DNA from: an uncultured Synechococcales cyanobacterium
Lineage (GTDB): Bacteria; Cyanobacteriota; Cyanobacteriia; Thermosynechococcales; Thermosynechococcaceae
DNA: 48,162 bases
Direction of reading: 5' to 3'
NCBI GenBank assembly: GCA_902806435.1
Contig: CADCWO010000154.1
Span: 1-48,162, forward strand
Shown: positions 27,217 through 35,827 of the stretch, piece after piece
How positions within the stretch are numbered: the first letter of the stretch is position 1
Layout: every line of letters begins with the position of its first letter
Program-made: the position numbers and the translations under genes
The notes under the pieces: model-generated
Database searches by the model: none
The model's input: the letters and a program-made list of their open reading frames with translations, nothing else
Told to the model about the DNA's origin: nothing

Positions 27217-28956
27217 ATGCAACCTGTAGACTTCACCACTGTAACCGCCGCTTGTTGTGAACTGCGGACCACTTGGTTACCCGCCCGGTTTGAACAAGTC
27301 CACCAGCGCGATCGCTATACCCTGAGCCTGGGATTGCGAACTCTGGATCAACGGGGCTGGCTAACCGTCTCCTGGCATCCCCAGGCCGCTCGCCTTTGTC
27401 TTGGCGATCCCCCGCCCCGGACGACAGATACCTTTAGCTTTAGCCAACAAATCCGCAACCAACTGAGTGGCTTAGCCTTGATAGCGATCGTGGCGATCGC
27501 ACCATGGGAGAGAGTTATAGACTTGCAGTTTGCCCCTCGTCCCGGTGAGGTTGCTCGCTGGCACCTATACGTGGAAATTATGGGCAAATACAGCAACGTC
27601 ATCTTGGTAAATGCAGATAACCTGGTTGTAGCGGCTGCCCATCAAGTCAGCCCTCAACAATCACGTCTGCGTCCAGTCCAAACCGGCCAGTCCTACGAAC
27701 TACCCCCAGGGCTTACGGAAGCTGCACCAAGCCTGAATGAACTCCAAACCCGTTGGCAAGCGCGAGTTAGTTTAGTCCCAGGACCGCTGCGCCAAATGCT
27801 ACTTAAAAACTATCGGGGCCTGAGCTCTGCTGTACTGTTGTCAATGATTGCAACTGCGGACTTAGACCCGGAACAGTCAACCGCTACACTCCGAGAATCT
27901 GACTGGCAAAGACTGTTCCATTACTGGCAGTTATGGTTACAGGCGCTGCAGGAAGAGCAGTTTAGTCCTGGCTGGTTGAGTAAAGGATATACCGTCCTGG
28001 GTTGGGGTGCGATGAGAGCGGCTCCAAACCTCCAAACCTTACTCAACACTTACTATACAGACCAATTGCAGCAACAGGAGTTTAGCCAATTACGTCAGCG
28101 GATTGCTCAAAAACTAATTTCAATCCTGGCAAAACTGCGGGTAAAAGCGCACACCTTTAGCGAACGATTAGCAGCTTCCGAGCAAGCTGATCACTATCGG
28201 GAGCAGGCTGATTTACTCATGGCTCACCTTCAAGACTGGCAACCGGGCATGCAGGCCATTACTTTACCCAACTTTGACACCGGCGAACCAAACACCATTG
28301 CCATAGATCCAGAAAAGAATGCCGTTCAAAATGCACAAATGCTTTACAAAAGGCACCAAAAGCTTAAACGGGCCCGGAAGGCAACGGAACCCCTGCTTGA
28401 TGAGGTAACCCAAGAGATTCACTACTTAGAGCAAGTTGAGGGGGCAGTACAACAGATTGAAGGCTATCAGTCTACTGAGGATTTACTTGCTTTAGAAGAA
28501 ATATACGATGAACTGATCCAACAGGGATACATGACAGAGCCAGAGTATCGCCAGCCGGGAAAGCGGAAGCATAACTTTTATCACTTTCGGTCTCCCAGTG
28601 GCTCTGAGCTGTTGGTCGGTCGCAACAATGCCCAAAATGATCAATTAACCTTTCGGCTAGCCGGGAATTATGACCTTTGGTTTCACACCCAAGAAATTCC
28701 TGGCAGCCATGTCCTCCTAAGGCTAGAGCCAGGAAGCATCCCCGACAAAGCAGATATTCAATTTGCGGCTGACATGGCTGCCTACTACAGTCGAGCGCGT
28801 CAAAGTAAGCAAGTGCCTGTGGTCTACACTCAACCCCGCCATGTTTACAAACCCAAAGGTGCCAAACCAGGGATGGCAATATATAAACATGAGCAGGTTT
28901 TCTGGGGTTATCCTGAAGCTGCTGATGCTTATTTAACAGCTCAGAATCAAAGATAG
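27217..28956 (+). CDS. rqcH: Rqc2/RqcH family ribosome-rescue factor (NFACT protein)
   Basis: RqcH binds obstructed 50S subunits carrying peptidyl-tRNA and adds alanine tails to mark the chain for degradation. The 579-residue protein has the NFACT-N domain (1 to about 260), a long coiled coil (around 300-430) and the NFACT-R domain (about 450-560, HFRSPSGSELLVGRNNAQND then DLWFHTQEIPGSHVLLR). The tail-synthesis pair Asp-Arg of Rqc2 and Bacillus RqcH is Glu98-Arg99 here, a conservative change. It is divergent from remA-gmk. The name FbpA/fibronectin-binding protein used in older annotations is the same family. Confidence 0.9.
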   Translation: MQPVDFTTVTAACCELRTTWLPARFEQVHQRDRYTLSLGLRTLDQRGWLTVSWHPQAARLCLGDPPPRTTDTFSFSQQIRNQLSGLALIAIVAIAPWERVIDLQFAPRPGEVARWHLYVEIMGKYSNVILVNADNLVVAAAHQVSPQQSRLRPVQTGQSYELPPGLTEAAPSLNELQTRWQARVSLVPGPLRQMLLKNYRGLSSAVLLSMIATADLDPEQSTATLRESDWQRLFHYWQLWLQALQEEQFSPGWLSKGYTVLGWGAMRAAPNLQTLLNTYYTDQLQQQEFSQLRQRIAQKLISILAKLRVKAHTFSERLAASEQADHYREQADLLMAHLQDWQPGMQAITLPNFDTGEPNTIAIDPEKNAVQNAQMLYKRHQKLKRARKATEPLLDEVTQEIHYLEQVEGAVQQIEGYQSTEDLLALEEIYDELIQQGYMTEPEYRQPGKRKHNFYHFRSPSGSELLVGRNNAQNDQLTFRLAGNYDLWFHTQEIPGSHVLLRLEPGSIPDKADIQFAADMAAYYSRARQSKQVPVVYTQPRHVYKPKGAKPGMAIYKHEQVFWGYPEAADAYLTAQNQR

Positions 28957-29054
28957 CTTGATTCCCGAAAATTTTGATTAGCAACAGTTATCGGAAACAG
29001 GTTGACTCAATGTTAAGTTTTATGGCTGACTGATTGTGCCTTACGTTACATTAC

Positions 29055-29060
29055 TATAAA
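29055..29060 (+). promoter_or_regulatory. -10-like element of the intergenic small RNA
   Basis: TATAAA (29055-29060) lies in TTACTATAAATACAG, with an overlapping TACTAT. It is placed to start transcription near 29066. The -35 element is weak, as is common in cyanobacteria. There is no open reading frame behind it that ends in this gap. Confidence 0.45.
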
Positions 29061-29065
29061 TACAG

Positions 29066-29178
29066 TGCTAGTGAGAGCAAACCTACCGCAATGGGAACGG
29101 GCGGTTTGCCGTCTGTTTTGGGAGAACAACGTAATTGGTTTTAATTGAACCAGCTTTTCTCAAGCTGGTTGTTTTTTG
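29066..29178 (+). ncRNA. Small RNA candidate, Yfr2-like
   Basis: The region between rqcH and the pterin dehydratase gene contains a compact unit: a -10-like box, a stem GCAAACC/GGTTTGC (29077-29083 with 29103-29109), a 19-base loop carrying ATGGGAACGGG, a single-stranded linker with another GGGAGAAC, and a textbook intrinsic terminator (29148-29178). A hairpin with a GGGAAC-type loop followed by a terminator, at about 110 bases, resembles the Yfr2 family of cyanobacterial small RNAs; the family name rests on memory of that layout and was not checked by covariance search. An inner ACCGC/GCGGT pairing inside the loop is possible. A leader for the downstream gene is unlikely because of the terminator. 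Confidence 0.6.
29148..29178 (+). terminator. Intrinsic terminator of the small RNA
   Basis: AACCAGCTT (29148-29156), a TTCTC loop and AAGCTGGTT (29162-29170) form a perfect 9-bp stem followed by GTTTTTTG. This is a strong Rho-independent terminator on the plus strand, 192 bases upstream of the next gene and 190 bases after the rqcH stop. Confidence 0.88.
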
Positions 29179-29370
29179 ATTGTACGTGGTGGGTCTAGCG
29201 CCTTTTTGGCAATATCCCTCCTGCTGGGGCGATCGCAGGAAGCAAGATTTTGCAAGTGTATATCTTAGCTATCTGCTAAGAAAGTCAATCTTACCCGCTG
29301 AAAGCGGCTTATCACAGCCAGAATATTCATCTAGGATGGTCTACTAGTTCAGTCTACAGCTGTAAAATTC

Positions 29371-29712
29371 ATGACTAATCTATCCGCACAGCGTTGTCAG
29401 CCTTGTGAAGGTGGTATTGCCCCCCTAGAGCCAGCGCAAGCTCAAGAACTGCTGCAGCAAATTAACGTTGAGTGGTCGCTTAGCCCTGGTAGTAATGAGA
29501 TTAGCCGCAATTTTACGTTCAAGAACTACTACCAGACAATTGCTTTTGTGAATGCGATCGCCTGGATTGCCAACCAGGAAAATCATCATCCTGACCTAGA
29601 AGTAAGTTATAACTATTGCCGCGTCCGTTATAGCACTCACGCAATCAAGGGCCTTTCAGAAAATGACTTTATTTGCGCGGCGAAAGTTGATGGTTTGCTA
29701 TCCGAGCCTTGA
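29371..29712 (+). CDS. 4a-hydroxytetrahydrobiopterin dehydratase (pterin dehydratase)
   Basis: This 113-residue protein belongs to the PCD/DCoH family, which dehydrates 4a-hydroxy-tetrahydropterin. The active-site signature is visible as NHHPDLEVSYNYCRVRYSTHAIKG split by conserved His residues (about 72-95), with GLSENDF following. In bacteria the enzyme supports aromatic amino acid hydroxylase or molybdopterin-linked roles; no hydroxylase is adjacent, so its partner is unknown. An N-terminal extension of about 15 residues precedes the core. It follows the small RNA terminator by 192 bases. Confidence 0.9.
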   Translation: MTNLSAQRCQPCEGGIAPLEPAQAQELLQQINVEWSLSPGSNEISRNFTFKNYYQTIAFVNAIAWIANQENHHPDLEVSYNYCRVRYSTHAIKGLSENDFICAAKVDGLLSEP

Positions 29713-29771
29713 TAGCGCTTGCTACGGATGAATCCTATGCATCCTACTGGAGTGTCTTACCAATAACCTGA

Positions 29772-30278
29772 TTAGGCATCTGTTTTGGAAGATAACTGAT
29801 GGCTAGGCAACTGCTTTAATACCCACTGCACAGCTTCTACGGGCGTTTGGGCTTGCGGAAAGACCTTAATAATTTGATTGTGGCGAGCTAGCTCCCAGGT
29901 CTGTAACCCAATTAAGGGAACACGGAGTTTAAGGGCAAAAGCAATTTCGGAAAGAGTGCCATATTCGCCACCCACTGCAATCACAGCTTGAGCAGTACGA
30001 ACAAGGATTGTATTTCGGGCTTCGCCCATACCCGTCACAATCGCTATGTCCACCCAGGAATTCGCTGCCGCCGCCTCAGTCCCGGGCAAGATGCCAATCG
30101 TCTGTCCGCCAGCCGCTTTGGCTCCGCGACAAACCGCGGCCATCACGCCTCCTAATCCCCCACAGATCACCGTCATACCATATCTAGCTAGCTGGCCGCC
30201 TAAATCTTCAGCTAAGGCAGCTGTTGCTGGGTCACAGTCTCCAGCTCCAATCACCGCAATCACTGCCTGCGAAATCAC
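29772..30278 (-). CDS. LOG-like nucleotide-binding protein (TIGR00725 family)
   Basis: This 168-residue Rossmann-like protein resembles the LOG/YvdD family (TIGR00725). It has the CGGLGGVMAAVCRGA motif (about 39-53) and VGGEYGTLSEIAFAL (about 102-116), corresponding to the GGxGTxxE signature of LOG phosphoribohydrolases with Glu-Tyr in place of the usual residue pair. LOG enzymes cleave cytokinin-type nucleotides; TIGR00725 proteins are less well defined, so function is open. It starts with GTG at 30278 and is divergent from the ATP-grasp operon. Confidence 0.8.
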   Translation of the reverse strand: MISQAVIAVIGAGDCDPATAALAEDLGGQLARYGMTVICGGLGGVMAAVCRGAKAAGGQTIGILPGTEAAAANSWVDIAIVTGMGEARNTILVRTAQAVIAVGGEYGTLSEIAFALKLRVPLIGLQTWELARHNQIIKVFPQAQTPVEAVQWVLKQLPSHQLSSKTDA

Positions 30279-30411
30279 TCTGTCTACTGCTCCTTGTGCT
30301 CCTTGCTACTGACTACTCACAAACAGAAGTGGTATCAACAGCTACAGTTAAACTGGTCACAAACTCTTATCCAGTAGTTTAGACGTTATAACAATTAAGA
30401 CTTAGATATTA

Positions 30412-31845
30412 ATGCGATTTAACACTTATGATCCAGAACACTTTTATGATGAACTTTTTATTGAGAAGGGCCAACCTCGCCCAGCGGCTACGCCTTTAAC
30501 CACAAGAATTGACTCCCTGCCGGAGGGGGAACTTCAGCAGCGCCAGTTAGCTGCCCAGAATGCGCTTTTCAAGTCTGGGGTAACCTTTAATGTTTCCAAC
30601 GATACCCAAGGCCGGGAGCGGATTTTTCCACTTGATATCACGCCCCGGATTGTCCCTGCTCAGGAATGGAGCCGGCTAGAACGGGGTTTGAAGCAACGGG
30701 TTTATGCCTTAAACCATTTTTTGGCAGATATCTACAACCACCAAAAAATTCTCAAAGATAAAATCATCCCGCAAGCAGTGGTTGAATCAGCAGATGGGTA
30801 TCTTGAACCCTGCCTAGGTCTGCAACCGCCGCGTGGTGTTTGGTGTCATATCACGGGCAGCGATCTGGTCCGAGACCGCGATGGCCAGTGGTACGTCCTG
30901 GAAGATAACCTGCGAATTCCCTCTGGGGTATCCTATCTTTTGGAGAACCGCCGGGTGATGAAAAGCATTTTCCCGGAGTTGTTTCGGACTATGGCGATTC
31001 AGTCCGTAGATCATTACACTAGCCACTTGTTAGATACGCTACTCTATCTTGTTCCGGATAACGTACCCGATCCGACAGTTGTCGTACTGACATCAGGCAG
31101 CACCAACTCCGCCTACTTTGAGCACTCTTTTTTGGCTCAGCAAATGGGGGTGGAACTCGTTGAAAGCCAAGATCTAGTAGTTGCAGATGGTTATTTAAGA
31201 ATGCGGACCACGAAAGGCTTACAGCGGGTGGATGTGGTCTACCGCAGAGTGGATGACTATCTGTTGGATCCCCTAGCCTTTCAGAGAAATGACCCTGAGG
31301 CAATTCCGGGGCTGATGGAGGTGTATCAAGAGGGCCGAGTGGCGATCGCTAATGCCATGGGCACCGGAATTGCCGATGATAAGGTGATCTATGCCTACGT
31401 ACCGGAGATGATTCGCTACTACCTGGGCGAAGAACCAATTTTGCCTAATGTTGAAACTTACATGTGTTGGGACCGGCAACAGCAGAATCATGTCTTAGCC
31501 AATCTGGATAAACTTGTCGTCAAATCGGCCAATGGCTATGGAGGAACTGGGATGTTGGTTGGCCCTGCTGCGACTACTGCAGAACGGCAAAAGTTTGCTG
31601 AACTCATTCAATCGAATCCGCGCAATTACATTGCCCAGCCAACCCTCAGCTTGTCCCGCGTCCCGGCACTAGTAGACGATCATTTTGAGGGTTGTCATGT
31701 GGACCTGCGGCCTTATATTCTCTATGGCAAGGATATTTACGTCAGTCCGGGCGGTCTGACTCGCGTGGCCCTCAAAAAAGGCTCTTTAGTTGTCAACTCT
31801 TCCCAAGGTGGGGGCAGCAAAGATACCTGGGTACTTACTGATTAG
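30412..31845 (+). CDS. Circularly permuted ATP-grasp family protein (DUF404/DUF407)
   Basis: This 477-residue protein is a circularly permuted ATP-grasp enzyme. Visible blocks are WYVLEDNLRIPSG (about 161-174), VVYRRVDDYLLDP (about 275-287) and LDKLVVKSANGYGGTGMLVGP (about 364-384), the last being the ATP-binding lysine and glycine loop. ATP-grasp amidoligases join carboxylates to amines by an acyl phosphate. This family is usually encoded beside an alpha-E protein and often with a transglutaminase-like protein or the proteasome-like Anbu peptidase; the product has not been established. It is followed by alpha-E after 15 bases. Confidence 0.9.
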   Translation: MRFNTYDPEHFYDELFIEKGQPRPAATPLTTRIDSLPEGELQQRQLAAQNALFKSGVTFNVSNDTQGRERIFPLDITPRIVPAQEWSRLERGLKQRVYALNHFLADIYNHQKILKDKIIPQAVVESADGYLEPCLGLQPPRGVWCHITGSDLVRDRDGQWYVLEDNLRIPSGVSYLLENRRVMKSIFPELFRTMAIQSVDHYTSHLLDTLLYLVPDNVPDPTVVVLTSGSTNSAYFEHSFLAQQMGVELVESQDLVVADGYLRMRTTKGLQRVDVVYRRVDDYLLDPLAFQRNDPEAIPGLMEVYQEGRVAIANAMGTGIADDKVIYAYVPEMIRYYLGEEPILPNVETYMCWDRQQQNHVLANLDKLVVKSANGYGGTGMLVGPAATTAERQKFAELIQSNPRNYIAQPTLSLSRVPALVDDHFEGCHVDLRPYILYGKDIYVSPGGLTRVALKKGSLVVNSSQGGGSKDTWVLTD

Positions 31846-31860
31846 GAGAGAGTTAGCCCT

Positions 31861-32823
31861 ATGCTTAGTCGTGTTGCCAATTCAATTTACTGGCTGAACC
31901 GTCATATTGAACGCGCTGAAAATACCGCCCGCTTTATTGATGTCAATTTCAATTTGATCCTGGACTCACCTGCTGCCATCAGCCAGCAATGGGAACCTCT
32001 AGTTGTGACAGCTGGAGATTTACCTCTATTTCAGGAACGGTATGGTGAAGTTACTGCTGAGAATGTGATCCAGTTTCTCACCTTTGACAGTAATTACCAG
32101 CACTCCATCCTCTCCTGCTTACAGTCGGCCCGTGAAAATGCGCGCTGTGTGCGCGAAATGATCTCCAGAGAAATGTGGCAGCAGGTAAATAGCTTTTACT
32201 TTATGGTCAAAGAAGCTGCCCCAGAGCAACCTACCTGCGTGCTGCACGAGTTTTTTACGCAAGTCAAGCTGGCCTCTCACCTGTTTGCTGGGGTGATGGA
32301 TGCAACGATGGCGCACAATGAGGGTTGGCACTTTGGGCATCTGGGGCGGCTTTTGGAGCGAGCTGATAAAACTAACCGCCTCCTGGATGTGAAGTATTTC
32401 ATGCTGTTACCCGCCGCTGTGGCCACAGTTGGTACCCTAGACGAGGTTAGCTGGATGGCTTTATTGAAGTCTGCCAGTGCCTATGAAATGTATCGTAAGC
32501 GCAATCAACGCATTACTCCCACTGGGGTGGCAGACTTTCTTGTCCTCGACCGCGAATTTCCGCGCTCAATTCTATTTTGCTTGCAGCAAGCGGACCTATC
32601 GTTGCATCACATTACGGGAACCCCCACCGGCACCTGGGAAAACTCTGTAGAGTGTACTTTGGGACGAATGCGCTCGGAATTGGACTACTTGACGATTGAA
32701 GAAATTCTCCAGCGTGGTCTGCATGAATTCCTGGATGACTTGCAGCGCCAAGTCAATGATCTTGACGATAAGATTACCAAAACCTTCTTTTCTCTGGAGC
32801 CGGCTCAACCCTTACGCGTATGA
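31861..32823 (+). CDS. Alpha-E domain protein (DUF403)
   Basis: This 320-residue all-helical protein matches the alpha-E (DUF403) family. It opens with MLSRVANSIYWLNRHIERAENTARFIDVN, the characteristic start, and shows the HLGRLLERADKTNRLLDVKYF stretch around 158-178. No catalytic role has been shown; it is inferred to work with the ATP-grasp protein encoded 15 bases upstream, either as a partner or a substrate carrier. Its stop overlaps the surE start in ATGA, so translation of SurE is probably coupled to it. Confidence 0.9.
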   Translation: MLSRVANSIYWLNRHIERAENTARFIDVNFNLILDSPAAISQQWEPLVVTAGDLPLFQERYGEVTAENVIQFLTFDSNYQHSILSCLQSARENARCVREMISREMWQQVNSFYFMVKEAAPEQPTCVLHEFFTQVKLASHLFAGVMDATMAHNEGWHFGHLGRLLERADKTNRLLDVKYFMLLPAAVATVGTLDEVSWMALLKSASAYEMYRKRNQRITPTGVADFLVLDREFPRSILFCLQQADLSLHHITGTPTGTWENSVECTLGRMRSELDYLTIEEILQRGLHEFLDDLQRQVNDLDDKITKTFFSLEPAQPLRV

Positions 32824-33497
32824 CTGTAGTTTTGACCAACGATGATGGCATCGACGCCCCTGGCTTGCAAGCCCTGGCGAAAGCAGTCAATGGTAAGGCT
32901 GTAATTGTTGCGCCTCAGCAGCACCAATCCGGCTGTAGCCACCAAGTTACGACTAATAGTTTGATCCAGATCGAGCGTCGTTCTGAAACTGCCTTTGGGG
33001 TTGCAGGTATGCCGGCTGACTGTGTCCGCATTGCTCTAGCTCACCTTTGCCAGGGTGTCGAGCTTGTGCTGTCAGGAATTAATGCCGGTGGTAATTTAGG
33101 GGTTGATGCTTACATCTCAGGGACAGTAGCAGCAGTCCGGGAAGCTTCCTTTTACCGGGTTCCGGCGATCGCGGTGTCTCACTACCGCAAACCAAATCAA
33201 CAAATTGATTGGAATATGGCTACCCGGTGGACGGCTGACATTATTCCGAAGCTGCTAGACCTGCCCTGTGAACCAGGAACATTTTGGAATGTGAATCTAC
33301 CCCATTTGAAATCGGACTCTCCGATGCCAGAAATGGTGCTTTGTCATCCCTGTACTCAGCCGCTACCAGCTCAATACCGGGTTGAAGGCGATAGTGTGCA
33401 TTATGTAGGTGACTACGCTAGCCGCGATCGCACCCCCGGCAGCGACGTTGACGTCTGTTTCTCTGGCCGGATTGCTGTGACTCAGATTCGGCTTTAA
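32820..33497 (+). CDS. surE: 5'/3'-nucleotidase SurE
   Basis: SurE is a metal-dependent phosphatase that dephosphorylates nucleoside monophosphates and, in some species, polyphosphate. The 225-residue protein has TNDDGIDAPG with the paired Asp8-Asp9, the phosphate-binding Ser in APQQHQSGCS, and SGINAGGNLG with the metal-binding Asn. The ATG overlaps the alpha-E stop by four bases. Such tight coupling to an ATP-grasp/alpha-E pair is unusual for surE. The gene ends 16 bases before the convergent EF-G-like gene. Confidence 0.9.
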   Translation: MTVVLTNDDGIDAPGLQALAKAVNGKAVIVAPQQHQSGCSHQVTTNSLIQIERRSETAFGVAGMPADCVRIALAHLCQGVELVLSGINAGGNLGVDAYISGTVAAVREASFYRVPAIAVSHYRKPNQQIDWNMATRWTADIIPKLLDLPCEPGTFWNVNLPHLKSDSPMPEMVLCHPCTQPLPAQYRVEGDSVHYVGDYASRDRTPGSDVDVCFSGRIAVTQIRL

Positions 33498-33513
33498 TGG
33501 CGCGATCAGATTG

Positions 33514-35520
33514 CTACTGCTTAACCAGAACTTTAGCAACTTTTTCCGGGACCTCTTGCAGGTGATCATATTGCCAGTCAAAGGTACCAATGCCCAAGGT
33601 GAGCGATCGCAGTTCACCAATTAGGTTCTGCATCTCCGCCTGCGGTAAATAAGCCGATACTTGATCCCAGCCCTGCCAGCCTGGGCGAGCTTCGTAACCC
33701 AGAATCTGGCCTCGCCGACCACTGACCAAGCCCAGCACTTTGGCGGTAAACTCACTGGGTGTCGAAATCTTCAGTTGCCCAACGGGTTCCAAGAGTACCG
33801 GGTGGCATTGGGGTAGGCCCGACTGCATAGCAATGCGAGCCGCTTGCTTAAAGGCTTGCTCTGAGCTGTCTACGGTATGGTAGGAACCATTGGTCAGGGT
33901 GACAGCAATATCCACAACCGGAAAACCTAACACCCCACGTTCTAGAAATTCTCGTACCCCTATCTCAACCCCAGGGATATACTGGCGGGGAACAACCCCG
34001 CCAACAATCGTCTCACTGAACCGAAAGCCGTCACCCCGAGGTAAGGGGTGAATATCTAAGTGCACATCACCAAACTGGCCGTGGCCACCACTCTGGTGTT
34101 TGTAGCGGCCATGGCTGGATGTCGATTGACGAATACTTTCCCGGTAAGGTACCTGGGGGGCCTGCGTCTTCACAGGCAGATTGTATTTACGCTGCAAGCG
34201 CTCTAGAGTTACTGCAAGATGTATCTCACCCTGACCCCACAGGAGCATCTCGTGGCTGTCTTCTCGATATTCCCAATCTAGAGCTGGATCTTCTTCCAGC
34301 AGTTTTGCGATCGCACTACTGAGCTTGACCTCATCACTGCGTTTTTGGGCAGTAATTGCCAAAGCAAAGACAGGTGCAACTACCTCTACTTGGGGAAGGT
34401 TCAAGCGAGAGGAGGGGTTGGCAGTTAATGTGTCTCCTGTCTTGATTCCTTCTAAACGTCCTAGAGCTACAATGTCGCCCGCTACAGCTGCCTTCAATCC
34501 TAATTGCTGCTGGCCGATCAGCCGGTAAAGACCACCCACTCGAACCCCATTTAACTCCATACCGTCCTCAATTGTCCCCTGCCAAACCCGGACTAGGGAG
34601 AGCTTGCCGCCTTGAGAAGATACGTAGGTTTTGAGGACTTGCGCCACGGGGGAACTGGTACTGTCAGCAATACCCCGGCGATCAGCCGTAATCGTTGGCT
34701 CTGGTGCTTCTTTCAGTAGCGCATCCAGTAAATGCCGTACCCCAAAATCCCGTTCAGCCATCCCCACAAATACCGGTACAATTAAATCGGCGCCGAGGTC
34801 TAGCTTCAAGTCTTGCACTACCTCCTCCTGTGGAGGGTCAATTTCTGCTAGAAGTTCCTCCAACAAATGATCATCAAAGTCAGCCAGCACCTCCAGCATT
34901 TCTGACCGTGCTGCTTGCTCTTGCTGTCGCAGGCCATCCGGTAGGGGAATTGGGTCGGCCGGAGCTCCAGCATGGTATTGAAAAGCTTGTTCGCTAGGTA
35001 AATCAATAAATCCTTCCCCTTGGCCAATTGGAAACTGATGCAAGACAAGCGGGCGACTGGACACAGACTGCAAAGATTGCAGTACCTGGCCAAAGTTTGT
35101 GTTGGCCCGGTCCATCTTGTTGATGAACACCAAGTGGGGAATTTCCCAATCATCTAAAAACTTGAATAGGGGGGATAGCGCTAAAACCTTTTCTGCTTCA
35201 GGCTCGCAAACCACAACTGCGGCATCAGCACCAATCAAAGCACTACGGGTTTCTTGAGTAAACTCGACGGACCCTGGACAGTCCAAAAATGTGAATTGAA
35301 TACCACTACATTCAGTGCTGGCAGCCGTTACTTCCGTGCTCATTTGGTGTTTACGAGCCTCTGGAGAACTGTCGCCAACTGTGTTTTGATCCTGAACACG
35401 GCCTTTGCGCGTGATGGTCCCTGTTACAAACAACAAACTTTCTAGTAAAGTTGTTTTGCCACTTGCATAAGGCCCAGTAATTGCAACGTTCCGTAATCTG
35501 GCAGTGACTTGGCTGTTCAT
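33514..35520 (-). CDS. Elongation factor G-like GTPase (divergent paralogue)
   Basis: This 668-residue protein has the EF-G domain order: a GTPase domain (1 to about 280), domain II, III, IV and V. The P-loop reads GPYASGKTT (16-24) and NKMD (134-137) is intact. The G3 motif, DTPGH in canonical EF-G, reads DCPGS, so the catalytic His is Ser84. The switch I region is not of the canonical sequence. Domain IV is present (around 470-580). This matches the group of EF-G-like proteins distinct from the translocase; the role in translocation or recycling is not settled. The frame is open upstream to a TTG at 35556; the ATG at 35520 is preferred. Confidence 0.88.
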   Translation of the reverse strand: MNSQVTARLRNVAITGPYASGKTTLLESLLFVTGTITRKGRVQDQNTVGDSSPEARKHQMSTEVTAASTECSGIQFTFLDCPGSVEFTQETRSALIGADAAVVVCEPEAEKVLALSPLFKFLDDWEIPHLVFINKMDRANTNFGQVLQSLQSVSSRPLVLHQFPIGQGEGFIDLPSEQAFQYHAGAPADPIPLPDGLRQQEQAARSEMLEVLADFDDHLLEELLAEIDPPQEEVVQDLKLDLGADLIVPVFVGMAERDFGVRHLLDALLKEAPEPTITADRRGIADSTSSPVAQVLKTYVSSQGGKLSLVRVWQGTIEDGMELNGVRVGGLYRLIGQQQLGLKAAVAGDIVALGRLEGIKTGDTLTANPSSRLNLPQVEVVAPVFALAITAQKRSDEVKLSSAIAKLLEEDPALDWEYREDSHEMLLWGQGEIHLAVTLERLQRKYNLPVKTQAPQVPYRESIRQSTSSHGRYKHQSGGHGQFGDVHLDIHPLPRGDGFRFSETIVGGVVPRQYIPGVEIGVREFLERGVLGFPVVDIAVTLTNGSYHTVDSSEQAFKQAARIAMQSGLPQCHPVLLEPVGQLKISTPSEFTAKVLGLVSGRRGQILGYEARPGWQGWDQVSAYLPQAEMQNLIGELRSLTLGIGTFDWQYDHLQEVPEKVAKVLVKQ

Positions 35521-35827
35521 GGCGATTCTCAAAAGCGTGTGATGATAAATGGTCAAGATTTTGGGCAGACTTCATACCACTTCACGTTTTGCCAGCGATC
35601 CACCGCAAGATGAGTGCTCCAACGATAGGGAAACTGGCTCAAGCCTTAAATTGGGCAAATTCGCAGGTTTAATTTGTGGTAAAAATTTTGGGAAATGGTA
35701 CAGGCATAATTTCTATCTATCCTGTTTCTGAGCCCTTAGCCCAAAATCGCAGCTTGTTTTAACAAGGAACACAAAGAATGACGTAAATTAAACATTTGTA
35801 AACTGTTTTTTTGGCAGGAGGGATGCC

